From: Tomocerus qinae
Lineage: Eukaryota > Arthropoda > Collembola > Entomobryomorpha > Tomoceridae
Direction of reading: 5' to 3'
Length of the DNA stretch: 64,000 nucleotides
Assembly: GCA_020055645.1 (NCBI GenBank)
Contig: CM034547.1
Span: 49,540,909 to 49,604,908, forward strand
The notes below the pieces were generated by a model. The model did not search any database. It was not told the origin of the DNA and was given only the letters and a program-made list of their open reading frames with translations. Shown one piece after another: positions 27,382 to 44,103 of this stretch; position 1 is the first letter of the stretch, and every line of letters starts with the position of its first letter. The position numbers and the translations under genes are program-made.

Positions 27382-29504
27382 GTACCTTGGCAGTTTTGAT
27401 ATTGTGTGGCAATACTCAACTGACAAACACTTAAAACTTAGTCAGTGATGTAATCAGTTTGCTTAGATTAATATGTATACAAAAAACATTTGCCCCAAAC
27501 CTTAATATTTGCATACTTTTTGATTATGGACATACATAAATATATAAATCAGAGATTGCATTTTTATTGTTGATTATATCAGTAGGGTAGGTATAGTTTA
27601 ATGTTTAATATATTATTATTCGAACTTATTTGTACTTTAAAATGTAGTTACTTTACTCTTATTTACTGGACTAACAAAATGTAATGCAGTTAGAGTCTAT
27701 TTTGCATAAAACTATTGTCTTGTTAGACTCAAGAATAATAATTTGAAAATTATAAAGCTAGTTTTGCTACGATGTTATAATTTCATAATTTTGCTAATTG
27801 TGCACAATGAAATGGAGACGGATCAATTAACATTCCAATATACCGGGATATGAAATAGTACATTAGATATTAAATGTACTATGCATACAATACTATGGAT
27901 TAGTGATACTTACGCACATTTATTAGTTAAGCCAAAACTTTGTAAATGTGGTTACTTTAAGTAACTACCAAACGAGCGTTCTTCTTGTCTAGGCCTAGGG
28001 ATATACAGTGCTTCTCGTTTTTATCAACTTGACTACTTGTAAAAAATAGAGCTACCTAAATAAACAGTAGTGCACAGGGAAAGTGCATTTGGGTAAACGA
28101 TAAAGTAGAATAGAAAATATATGTAACTGTTGCCACTAAAATACTTTCTTAAAACGACATATCAAAAGTTTTCATTAAAAACCTTATATCTTAATGTACT
28201 AGTACCATGTACGACTAATACTAAAAGTAGACTTGGTAATTATATTTAGATTACACACACCGCAAGCTGAATATACATCAATAATGGGTTTCATTCAAGA
28301 GTAAATTATGTTAGATAATATTTTGTTTATAAGTTGTAAATAATTCATTGGTGAGCATTATAATATGTATCTGTGTGTTAGATTGAAGTATCGAAGTTGA
28401 TGTAATGATGATGCTGTGGAAGGAAACATATAAAATAGGAAACAAAACTTACTACTTTACACAGGTAGCTCGTCTTAAGAAAAGATATAACATACTAACA
28501 GTGTGACAGATAATTAGTTGGAATGAATTGCCACTTTAATAATGATATGCAAGAGACAATGTTTGACACTTCTATTGAAATGAAAAAATGAGGTGCATAC
28601 TAGTAGTTTTAGGGTAGGGCAAAAAGCATGTAACATAGTCAAGCCCATGCTTTGGTGATGGTAAAGAAAAATTATTATGCATCTACAGATAGAGCTGGCT
28701 GATATGCACGCAGAAATTCCAGTTACTACGTTTTGGAAAAAATCGACACAATATTTTAGTTAAATAAATACTCAGTCAAAGCCGAATAATTGTTGATGAG
28801 TGGTCAGATCTGCTGAATGAATGAACCTTAACCAAAACCTTGTGTGGCCAACGAGCTTGAAATTATCTCATTGTGGTGCTTCATAATATTATATACCCTA
28901 GTTGGAAATATGCTTTAATAATGATGTTCACTAAAAAGATGAATTCCGCTTAGTCTGTAATGCTTAGGAGTTTCGGTAGCAAAGTAGTTAGGATTAGGAT
29001 CTAAGGGTTTTCCATAATAGGGTAATTTTAACTTTCTTGGCGAAATATACAATGGATTATGAGCTCGTTTAAAGCAATCGTTGTAACCAGTGATTTTAAG
29101 TTGTTAATATGATGTAAAAAAAATTTAATACAATCATATTATTTCTGCAGTTGTAAGTGTAGTATGTGCCACGGAGGAAATAATTTTGTTGGCTCCACGA
29201 AATTAATCCACGGTGAAAGTGAATAATGTTCTACAGAACTGTTACGCCTAGAATTTCAAACTAGGTAAGAGTAATAAAGTGCTCACACGAATTCACATGA
29301 TACGAATATTATAATGCAAGAATGACCACCTAAAATGAACCGAAAAAAATAAATATCTAAACGAGTGCTTTACGTATAAATGTTATAACATATGGTTTAA
29401 ATACATATGGCAGAATATGACTAAAGGTATGTAAAATATTATGTTCATTTCACATACTTAAGTAACGACTTATGCTACTCTTACTAGATTGCTGTTTATG
29501 AAAC

Positions 29505-29510
29505 AATAAA
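29505..29510 (+). terminator. Candidate poly(A) signal of the phospholipase gene
   Basis: AATAAA on the + strand. Earlier AATAAA hexamers also occur, for example near 28,058 and 28,761, so the 3' UTR length is uncertain (about 0.7 to 2.1 kb). Placement is inference. Confidence 0.3.
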
Positions 29511-29554
29511 AAATATTTAAAACTGTAAAATATCATCATATTACGTGAAATCCT

Positions 29555-29560
29555 TTTATT
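29555..29560 (-). terminator. Candidate poly(A) signal of the poly(A) polymerase gene
   Basis: TTTATT on the + strand, i.e. AATAAA on the minus strand. It is 45 bp from the last + strand AATAAA of the convergent phospholipase gene. If both are used, the two transcripts abut or overlap tail to tail. Confidence 0.3.
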
Positions 29561-30292
29561 CATTAAATTAAACCTGTTCCATGTAAACAATTTTCATTAA
29601 ATAGAAATACTTACGTAATAGGACGCTACACAATTGCATTAACAATTTTCAAATCTTCGTCTATACAGCCAACGGCTTACGCTCATCATCAGAAATGGAA
29701 GGTAAACCCTAATAAACATAGAGCAGTACAAAATCCACATAACTGATGAATTCATTTCATGAAGAGAAAGTTCTTCCAGGTTCGCTCGCGGTTGCTTGGA
29801 TGAGAAGACTTGTCCATCAAAGCTCAGCAATAACAGAGTCAAAGGTGTACACCAGTCCACCTGCAATTGGCTCTTTGACAAACATCAACATTTGTTACCT
29901 ACACCATCTGATATCAACACTTTCATGTCGGTTCGTTAAGGGCACCAACTAATAAAAATAGAGAAGTATACCCTGACAATATTCGGTGCCCATGAATATC
30001 TTATGAAGTCGTTTCCTAGGATCAATGGCCTTCTGGTGATATTTACCTAAATAAACTGTTGGTTTTAGAAACCTTCGGTGAAAACGCCATAAATCCTTGG
30101 ATCTATATAGGCAAATGATGCGAAATTGTAATCGTAGTCATGAAATAAACATATACGTAGTAATTCATTTTACGCTAAATAAGGTAGGCAGTATTCGTAC
30201 ATACCCCAGAAATGCTACACGACAAAAGGCAAATTAAAACAATTTTCAACTGACCTGGTAATTATCTGCAAGTTCTGCATAAAGTGCTTACT

Positions 30293-34678
<4,386 letters not shown>

Positions 34679-34693
34679 TGAACTTTGTCAAAT

Positions 34694-36865
34694 CTGAAAA
34701 AAATAAAACTTAAACCCTGAAAACTTTTAGTTCAGCTTAACATAAAACTATAGTAGGTTTGTACAAAATCGGTTGCACGAAGAATGATGATTTATAAGCT
34801 TTCGGGATTCGAGAGTATGAAATAACTTACGTTTATGAATCATTCACGTTTTTGGTGTTACAAAAACACAATAACTTCTAAGCTACTGGTAACTGAAGAT
34901 AAATAATAAAGCTGCCTAATATGAAGAATTATCGTCCAATTTGTGAATCTAGATAACAATATAAATGAATATGAAGTAATATAAAATAATGTAAATTGAC
35001 AACTGAAAATTACGATTCAAAATTCGAAATGACAGAACTTACCCACAATCGACCTCGTAATTTTGAATTTAACAGTTTGAAGTCATCGATTCTTGCCTAA
35101 CCAATCGATAGGAAATTAACAGCAGAGAGGAATTATTTTATTTACTTTATGTTGTTATGTTATGGCTTTAAACTCAGTTTTAAAATTTGTTTAGCGTTAA
35201 TTTTACCAAATGACCAATCGATATTTTGTATTTAGTTCAGTTAGTTGTTAGTGAAGAAACGTAGTACACAAATACCGACGGGACAACCAAATCACTTTCA
35301 TCGCTTACAAAAGTCGTAACAAATGACCCATTTATTTTATTGACTTTCGCTATGCTACCCAATATCAACTTGACTGGACGCCACACAATTTTTCAGTATG
35401 TTACAAAAATTTGTGTTAAATTTGCGATTAGTTTAGAATGTTTCTTTAACAAAACGTAACCCGTTACTTAATTATTCTTGGATTTATTTTTGTATTTTAA
35501 GTTTAGCAGTCAATTTTTCCTTCTGGGTGTCAGTCAAAGTACGGTTCCTTTTTGACTGTTTACGTGTTTACGTTTGGTCTAGATCTAAATCTACTTAGAA
35601 CTATGTAGTACTAGAGTAGAGTAGTGTACCTGTACTGCTGCTGCTGGCTGACCATGCATATTATTTATGACGGATATTCCCTATAAAATGAAAACTTCGG
35701 TTTTTATTTAGACATAAACTATAGGTATTTATTTTGTAATTATTAATTGTACCTATTGTCCCTATTCCCTAAAGGTAAAGTGGGTAAATGGACTGTAATA
35801 GCAGGCAGTCAAACAGAACAGTACAACAATAAGTTCGTTTGTATTAGCTCATTGCATTTGCAAGTTGAAGAAAGTACAAAGTACCTATAATTTGTGTGTG
35901 TCAAGTCAATTCCCATAGAATACGTTCTCAGTTTCAGTTTGTAGACCTCCAATTCAGATTTACTTCAAGGAGTCTCGGCCACCAATGTTTATTACACCGG
36001 CGGCAATGTAAGGTATCAGGTAAACTCTAAATTGAAAGCTAACTATATTTTTGGATTTCTATAATTTTATTATGAACTATGATCTAGATAATACTTTTTG
36101 GGTAAAAATTATAACATTCGTAAGTCATTATTTTTGTGAATACATTTTACTGTTGTTTATTGTGTGAATTTTTCAATTTAATTGGTGTAAATTGTGGTGT
36201 ATTAAACCAGGAAGTAGTGAAACAGAGGGGCATGCTAATAGGAAGGCGAGGGGGCTGAGATGCTGGTTCTGTTGTCTGTGACTCTGTGACTAAAATAGTG
36301 TGCAATCAAAACAAAGATGTAACTTTAATATACGATGATTCGGACTCTGAAACATTGAAGAAATCTGAATTCAGATTTCTTAACTAGTGGCGGCCGTGTG
36401 ATTCGTTTACCTGCTCTAATCCTCGCCCTTCGGTAAGAGAATTCTTCCTCCTTCACGCACGCTACGCTTAGAACAAGAATTTACGCTATGCGCTATGTAT
36501 GACAGTAGTCATGTGATGATAGATGTTACCACGTATCACTATTCGCAAAATATAGAACTTTTGAAAGAAATTGGTTACTTTCACTAGTTTCTCCCATTAC
36601 CGTATAATATACTTGTCGATTCGTTTTCATACGATAGATACACGAATACAAGAGATGTGCATTGAACTGACATCCAACACTACCATCATCATCATCTTTT
36701 GCCAACAAACGGAGTACATGTGACATGTGCCTAGCATAGATGTAATTTAAGTTAACGTTGTACGTAAGTGTCATATTGGAGAATTTCATGCCAAACTAAA
36801 AATTATCAAACAAATAGCTTAACATTTAGCAAGAAAAAGAAAAGTACATTTATAAAACATAAAGT
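34694..36865. other. Divergent spacer between poly(A) polymerase and TRIP4
   Basis: Holds the putative 5' UTR intron of poly(A) polymerase (34,694-35,042) and its non-coding exon ending at 35,043 (GTAAGTT donor on the minus strand). The remaining 1.7 kb may carry the promoters of both divergent genes. A short GC-richer patch containing GGCGGCCG lies near 36,387. No open frame here extends the TRIP4 coding region in a way I can support. Confidence 0.45.
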
Positions 36866-39090
36866 ATGCCACCAAAAAAGAATAAGTATGTTAATATTAA
36901 CGATAAGGACTGCAGCTCACCGTTATTACCAGGTATTTTTATGTTTTTATGTCAAATCATTTGCACTAACTAACCAAATTGTAATCCACTGACTGCAATT
37001 TTTAGCATCTTATTTTGTCATTTGCAGGTCGTCAGAGGTGTGAATGTCAAGCGATTAAACATCCTCTTGTGAATAATTGTCTTAACTGCGGGCGAATTGT
37101 CTGTAAGTTTCTGTGCACAGTTATTGATTTGGCTTAGGTTTATGTAATTAATTTTGTGGTAAATAGTTCAAAAATTTTACAGAAGTTTGTAAATATATAG
37201 TATTGTAAATAATTATCGAATTATAAACTTTGCCCATTACAGGCAAGCAAGAAGGTTCTGGGCCTTGTTTCTTTTGTGAAGAACTGGTGAGAAACATTTC
37301 ATGTATTAGCCACATAATGAATATTTAACACGTCATTCATGTCATGAACCATATTCCAAATATTCGTGACATGATTCATGCTGTAGAAGTAAGGGATAAA
37401 AGAAGAGCATTACAACACAATTGAGAGAAAGTCGCTTTCTCTCGCAACACGTGTATACGATATAAAACTTTCCCTAAAGTGAAATCTTCTGTTTTGTGAA
37501 AGTCGAAATTTTTTATGTATTAATAGTTACATTTTTGTTTTGATACATGCAACTATTAAATTAGTACGTTTCATGTAGTAAATTGTTGAGATTGCACATT
37601 ACATGTTACCTTATATTATTTCTAATATTTAATAGGTATTAGACAAAATAGAGCGACCGAAAATATTAGCAGGCAATACTAAGGAGGCCCAAAGGCTGTT
37701 AAATAAATATAATAAGCTACCCAAACCAAAAGATGAAGAACGACAAAAAGAAGCACTGGCCCAGAAAGAACGATTGTTGGAATATGATCGGACCAGTGCA
37801 AGGAGAACCAAAGTTATTGATGACCAGTCCGATTACTTTGCATCCGAAAATCCATGGCTTTCCGAAGATGAGCGAAAGGTGCTGAAGAAAAAGCACGAGT
37901 CTTACCTTGAGACGAAAAACAAGCTTAAAAGAAAAGTCAAAATTACTATTGACTTTGCTGGTTAGTTTCAATTAATTATTGTATTGCTTAATAAATGTAC
38001 TGCTTACAAAGGATTCCAAATTTCGTAAGGTAAAACTTACTTGTTGATTTATACAGGTCGAAGAATTATTGAAGAATCTTCCGATCTTCCACTTCTTGAA
38101 GATTTCAATATGTTAAACCTATCGCACTCCAAAGGCGTTTCTGATCGAATGGTGGAGGACACAAGTGATTCCCCAAAACTAATGCAGCCAAAGGTTGGTA
38201 TTGCTCCTATCGCCATTCTTTAATATTGTGAATTGAAATTAAATTAATTCGACAGTAAATCTTAGTTTTAAAGCAACTTTTATTTACAGTTTGTTGGAGA
38301 ATTACAAAAGAACGATTCAAGTATTCCTACTTTGTGGAGCAGTCGTATTCAAGACTCCGAATTACAGGAAATTGTAGACTCTGGATATTGCTTGTCTATC
38401 TTACAACCTTACGCATCGATGATTATGGAAGGAATAAAAATGTATGCACTTACACTTTATATTTACTTCTATCCTTATCTGGTTTATACTATTCAAAGAA
38501 AGTAATAAACTTTTTACTGTTTCAATGATATCAGTTTTGAAGGAAGAAATTGGTACACACCTATACGCGGAAGGCTATGGATCTGTGCAGGTAGCAAAGT
38601 GCCGACTCAAGAAACATTAGATGCTGTTAAGGCTTCATACACACATATAGTCGGAGGTAATTCAGATCCCAATTTGTAATAAAAAGTAAAAATTAATTAG
38701 CATTATTTTTGTACTCTTGTGGATGATCTATTTTTCGTTTAGAAATCGAATTCCCATCTCGGTTTCCTCAAGGTTGTCTATTGGGATATGTGGATTTGAT
38801 TGACTGCATTCCCCAAGAAGAATATTTAAGAATTTATCCTAAAGGGGAGGTCGGTGATCCATATGTGTTGGTGCTTGCAAATCCTAACATATTGCCTATT
38901 AATATTCCTATTCAAGGAAAGCAGAAAATATGTAAGTGGCCACATTTACACACTATATATTTACTTACTTTGAAAAACGGCAGATATATAACAATTTGTG
39001 ATAAGCAAGTTATAATTTACAAACTTTAATGTTTTAGTCAAATTGGATTCTCACATTCTTCAAGCTGCTAAAAAAGCCATAAAGCACTGA
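36866..39090 (+). CDS. TRIP4: Activating signal cointegrator 1 (TRIP4/ASC-1), short N terminus (9 exons, 387 aa)
   Basis: Member of the ASC-1 complex, acting in transcriptional coactivation and ribosome/alkylation-damage responses in known animals. Exons: 36866-36932, 37028-37102, 37243-37286, 37636-37960, 38057-38193, 38290-38441, 38535-38656, 38743-38931, 39038-39090, all phase-consistent. Residues about 23-62 are the C2HC5 zinc finger: C-x-C, H, NNCLNCGRIVC, then GPCFFC. A middle conserved block includes EYDRTSARRTKVIDDQSDYF. The ASCH domain starts near 243 and has the GxKxxExR signature in GIKIFEGR. The C terminus FKLDSHILQAAKKA matches the family end. Vertebrate TRIP4 is about 580 aa with roughly 160 extra residues before the finger. 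Here an ATG lies exactly where that region would join, so the protein is either truncated or has an upstream exon I could not find. Confidence 0.92.
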
Positions 39091-39525
39091 TAAAAAAGAT
39101 TATTTTATGTGAATGGTATATAAATGTGATTTATATATGATAATACAATTTTCTGTGTGATATTAATTATTTATACCACAATTTCCTAGTCTCCATTATC
39201 AGTATCATATTAAGTCAAATCAGGGCTCAAGAAAGACTCGTGCAATTAACACTAAATAGTTTATTAAAGTCAAACTTGTTATGTTATGTTACTGGTACCA
39301 CAATACTACATTATGCAATTCCTTAATTCAAAGATGTCTACAGGTCGGCCTAGATCAATTTACAGTTACAAGTTTTGGGGGGTTAAATTTGATTCTACAT
39401 TATCTAGCTTGCTATTTTGATACACTATGAAGTTTACAAAATCGTGTAGAAATGCTTAATTTAAATTACTATAATAATTGTAATAGCGACAATATTTTTG
39501 CTTCATTAACTTTTACTTGTAATTG

Positions 39526-41326
39526 TCAGTGACGAGCTGAATCCGTGTAGCCAAAATCAAGAAATTCTGTAATGATATAACATTAGTGGGTAATTTTTCG
39601 GTTTTAACTCAGAAATCAAACTCATGTTTCAGTTCGTTCAATAACTTACTTTTATAGTAGGGACCTTTGCTGAACAATCTATTCATAAATTGAGTATCAT
39701 ATGCATCTTCTAATCTCAATTTTCCTCCAAGGGTTGTTGGCAAAATATTTGGGCTGACGTAATCATGAAGGTTTCGTAGTTTGCTTCCATGAACGAAAAA
39801 CTAAAATTGGAACCAATCACACTATTAAATATCCTAAAAGAACATTTTTAAGGATTGTGGTTCAGGTTGGAGGTATATTATCTTACCCTTTTTCGCATCT
39901 TTTCAGAAAGGAATGGTCTCAGAATTTTAAAGATGATGTTAAACACATAACTATTATTCACAATGTGAAAGCCTTTAAACCGCCCTGGAAAACTCCCCTA
40001 AATGATGAAAAGGTTAATTACTTAGATTGCCTTTATACATATTTTTCATATTCCTTTTCTTTTGAACAACCACCTGTAAAAAGTTCATTATCAAGCGAAG
40101 ACGTTTATACGACAGTTCGTATAATAATCTACGGTTCAGGTCAAAAGTAAGGCCACTATCATCGGAAATAACAACCAGACCATTTTTTTGCGTTTCTGGA
40201 CAACTTAATGCTTCTTCCAAAATGTAAAATTTAACCATAATAACTTGATCAAATGGAATTAAATTCGGATTCCACAGACCTAAAGTATTGGTTGGATTAA
40301 TTAAATACACGTGTAGCTTATTCCGTAGATTGAAGTCAAAAATCGGATTGAATATGGTTACCGTTCCGCTGTATTAAAACTTTTCTCCCCAAATGGTCTC
40401 TATGTTTGAGAACTATAGTTTGCTGTTCGATTTCATAAAGATGTCTTAAATCCAAAGGACATACACAGAAGAATATTTGCCTATTTTGTCTTCGTACTTC
40501 AAAGTATCTTTTTAGCTATAATGAATACTTACTTAATATTTCTTATTAATCAAATATCACATAATGTAGTAGAAAATAAATATTGGTTAATTAAGCATAC
40601 CAATTCAAACGATTCATTTACTTTGTACTTCCGGGCTACGAGAAATTTCATAAGAAATTCGTTGTCCATTGGACAGTTCAAATTTTCAACGCCTGTGTGT
40701 GGCCAATATACAAAGTTAGAATACATATCAAGCGTTTTTTAAAACATTTACTGAAACCATCAATATCTTTCCCCTTATAACTTGGTAGTGCTTTTAGCTA
40801 CAACTAAATAATAATAATAATATTACAATCTTACTAGTGATGTTGCAAGAATTAAACATTTTTTCTTTGAATGGAGAAATATGCCGTTTCAAGACACTTT
40901 TACTCAAAGCACAAACTTCACCTAATCTAGTATTTCACCAATGCTTTCACCATGATTTTATTATGGTGTTATTATTATATAGACACAAATAAATGCCGTT
41001 TTAGATCGATATGCTTTTTTCTTCCGTAACAAATGTATCAATTACAAACCACCATGGTCAAATACAACTCAATAATCAAAGATCTAGTGACATGTAGCGA
41101 AAAAGGAAAGTATCAATTGTTCAGCTGCACATAATGGAAGTACTAGAGGGAAGATAGATTGTATTCTACGGAGATTATCGTAAATAGATTAAATATGTAT
41201 TCTGTTATAACACTACAATATACAATGGACAACATTTGGTTACGTACCTCTGATGGATTCCTTAAACTCATATAGGAGCTTTTCCTTACATGAATATCTA
41301 GAATCTACTTCTGCTCTTTCGGGCAT
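39526..41326 (-). CDS. CRAL-TRIO domain lipid-transfer protein, copy A (7 exons, 277 aa)
   Basis: Cytosolic carrier of the alpha-tocopherol transfer protein / retinaldehyde-binding family, which bind small hydrophobic ligands; the ligand here is unknown. Exons on the minus strand: 41248-41326, 40601-40692, 40362-40515, 40074-40279, 39887-39997, 39650-39800, 39526-39566. The N-terminal CRAL-TRIO-N part has the family pattern [17 protein letters not shown]; the lipid-binding domain has GLWNP, the F-K-G-F-H-I-V-N strand, [10 protein letters not shown] and the end motif ILPTTLGG. Exons of 92, 206, 111 and 151 nt and the phases match the two neighbours, so it is one of a tandem trio. It is the most divergent in the third exon (154 nt against 145 and 148). 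It faces TRIP4 tail to tail, 436 bp away. Confidence 0.9.
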
Positions 41327-42473
41327 TTTGTAATCTTAAAACTTATTGTAATACACGGGCACTAATGCAGAAAATTTCAACAAAATGGAAAACAGTTGTT
41401 ACAATCAGTTGAATTATTCTATATTAAGTGGTTACTTATAGTGTAATACAAGCTAACAAGACCACTCTGCTGCCACCGAAGTCCAATCAGAGATTAACAA
41501 GCATACACAAAGAAATTTCTGTAATAAATCATGGAATAAGTTTTAAGTACTCTGGTCCTGGTCATTGGGTGGAAATTCTCAGTATAAAATCATTTTAACA
41601 CGCATAATAAAATGTTCAGCAATTAGAGCAAAAAACAGGTACGAGATGATTCCACGAGATGATGACCTGTAGTATAAGAAAATTATGCACGATTAAGATA
41701 CCCATGTAAGGTGCATGAAGTACTGAAACCGAACTACAATTAAATCTATTGACTATACCGAAACAAACAAACCATATTATTATGTTTATATAATATTATC
41801 CAGTTTGCCGAGTGCTGTATTTTCATGCTATTGTTGTAGTCAGGCGTGGGAACAGGAAACCCAAATGTTGATTATCTGTCTTGGCAATTATAAACACTAG
41901 TAGTATCATTTTACGTTAAAAGGATGAGATTTTACGTTGTTAGTGAAGCTAAATTTTTCTCCTATTATTTTTCTCCTCCTTAGATCATCTGTGTGATTTG
42001 TTTTCAACACAATTCTGCTTAGGCATGATATGCACAGCAGACTGGTGCTTTATTAGTGTTTAAATTATTAATCTTTTATATTTAATCATTCTGCAAATTA
42101 TCTAACATTTTTCTGAATTTCCAAATGACGAACATATACTAATTTTTTGTAGTGCGTATACAGTGATCATGTAGCACATTATTGTGTAGTAAAAAATGAC
42201 ACTTCTGTCCGATCAAATACGTAGCAATTGCGTCAAATGAGTAAAAGTTTCTATGATAGCGTGCAAAATTAGTACAATAGTGGCTAATTGATTAAATTAC
42301 AATGCATATCCCATGACTAATTTATTAGCATACGTACAATACAAATTATAAAACAGAAGTATCTAAAAATATGTGGGGCTCTTAGTAAAATGTACAATAG
42401 TTTTGACATGCAAACTACAGTCAAATGCGTATATGTAATCAAGTGTGTTACGAAACCAATCCTTTTATGGATG
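41327..42473. other. Spacer between CRAL-TRIO copies A and B
   Basis: AT-rich sequence with no supported gene. It contains the 5' flank of copy A and the 3' flank of copy B. Minus-strand AATAAA at 42,321-42,326 lies about 150 nt past the copy B stop and is a candidate poly(A) signal. Confidence 0.45.
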
Positions 42474-44103
42474 TTACCGGTACCCAAAGTCGGACAGATC
42501 TATAAGAATATAATATTAACGGCATGATTTAGCAATAACTTCATAAAATTCCTACGAGATGTTAGATTTATTGGCATACCGTTGTAATACTTTTCTTTGC
42601 CTATTAGGGAATTGATTAACGATATGTCTTCAAAGTTCTTCAGTTGTCCACCCAATGATTCTGGTAAAATGGAGGGATTTATCATCTTGTAGAGACTTGT
42701 TAAGTCTTTTCCATGCACATGTATCTGAATAAATTATTTACTACACAATTTCTGATAATGTATATAGGTATATATCCGAAAGAAAGATTGAAATTTTATT
42801 GCTACCCGTTTCCGAAGTTTTTCCTTAAGGAACGGATGTACCATTCCAAGTACGATACTCCAGATATATTGGGAATTAACAATGTGTACTCCTTTGAATC
42901 TAGCTGGGTATCCTCCCTAGTGAGTGAACAGATTGTATAAATTATTTTCCATTCCAGTACTTGGATTACATGGGTCAACATTATAGAATATGAATACATG
43001 TGGTTATACTAACTTGAAATAAGGAAACTAAAGTTTGTATTTTCTTTAGATTTAATTGTTTCAATATGCTTTTGATCTGTCTGAAGCTCAGATCTTTGCT
43101 ATCCACAATGACTATAACTCCATGAGTTTGTGTCATTTCAGAGCTAGTAACTTCTTCCATTAGAAAAAAAGCGAACATGATGTATTCTTCTATTGTCATG
43201 ATGGTGGGATCCCACAGAGCTGTAAAATATTTCATCCTTCAGGGCATGAGACAATGAAAATGTTATCTACTATGCGTGCACATACATGTAATGATCATTC
43301 TGTGCATTCAGTGTTCTATTTTTATTTAAATACAGGGTAAATTAAATACTCTTACATATGCGAGCATAGAGGATTTGTGCTCCATTGAGTCTATTCGGTA
43401 GAACAACTAGCAGCTTGTCATTGTAAAAGGTTATGACGTCAGAAAATTTTATTTTACTTAAATCGTCACTCAGCTTTTTATTCTTCCAATATTGTAGAAA
43501 CTGTAAAAACAATTTGTAGAAAATTATGCTTGGAAGTTCTCGCCAGGGTCAATGTCAGTGTAGTTGCTGATATTTTTAAAAGCATTAAAAATAGTTTGGG
43601 TTAAATTCTACCAATTTAAGAGAATCTTCCACATTTAATTTCTTTGTTCTTAAAAATCGCCCCAAAAATTCGTCATCTAATGGAGTGAGCAGTCCAGGCA
43701 CATCTACGAAATTCCAAAAATATTCATGAAATGAAAATGTAAAGTAAAACATGATATTATTATACATAGTATTCATGATCCATGTGTCTCATTCTTACAA
43801 TACAGAATGTCAAATAATACTGTAAAGAATATAAAATTTTTCAAACTCTTCACAGTTCCATGTATGACAATTTTGGTTTACTTTACATTACTACTCGAAA
43901 TTTTCTTTTGCCATGCTTTGCTATGCTATGAGTTTGCTATGGTATACTAGGAATCTGAGTAAGCTTTAATTTTACATACCAGATACTGCCAATCGTAAAG
44001 TGGCCAACTTTTCTGCAAACTCCGTGTCATTTATGTTTTCATCAGAGAAATTGAACATAGTTGTAACTTTTTCAGAAATATGTTCAACATTATTTTGCGA
44101 CAT
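42474..44103 (-). CDS. CRAL-TRIO domain lipid-transfer protein, copy B (7 exons, 282 aa)
   Basis: Same family and likely role as its neighbours. Exons on the minus strand: 43980-44103, 43612-43703, 43356-43500, 43014-43219, 42806-42916, 42580-42724, 42474-42499, all phase-consistent. The N-terminal block has LTPLDDEFLGRFLRTKKL; the ligand-binding domain has SLWDP, YPARFKGVHIVN, PFLKEKLRKR and ILPESLGG. Exon lengths 92, 206, 111 and 26 are identical to copy C, and the last exon encodes the same short tail pattern (DLSDFGYR against NMTKYGFS). It has a longer first exon than the other copies (124 nt). The frame of the sixth exon stays open past its donor, but splicing to the 26-nt exon restores the paralogous ending. 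Confidence 0.9.

Noticed and set aside
29639..29952. Overlapping open frames on both strands near 29.8 kb
   Set aside because: Short, unrecognised and mutually exclusive; left as part of the uncertain 3' region.
36380..36400. ACTAGTGGCGGCCG-like string suggestive of a cloning polylinker
   Set aside because: Flanks are ordinary genomic sequence and do not match a standard vector arm.
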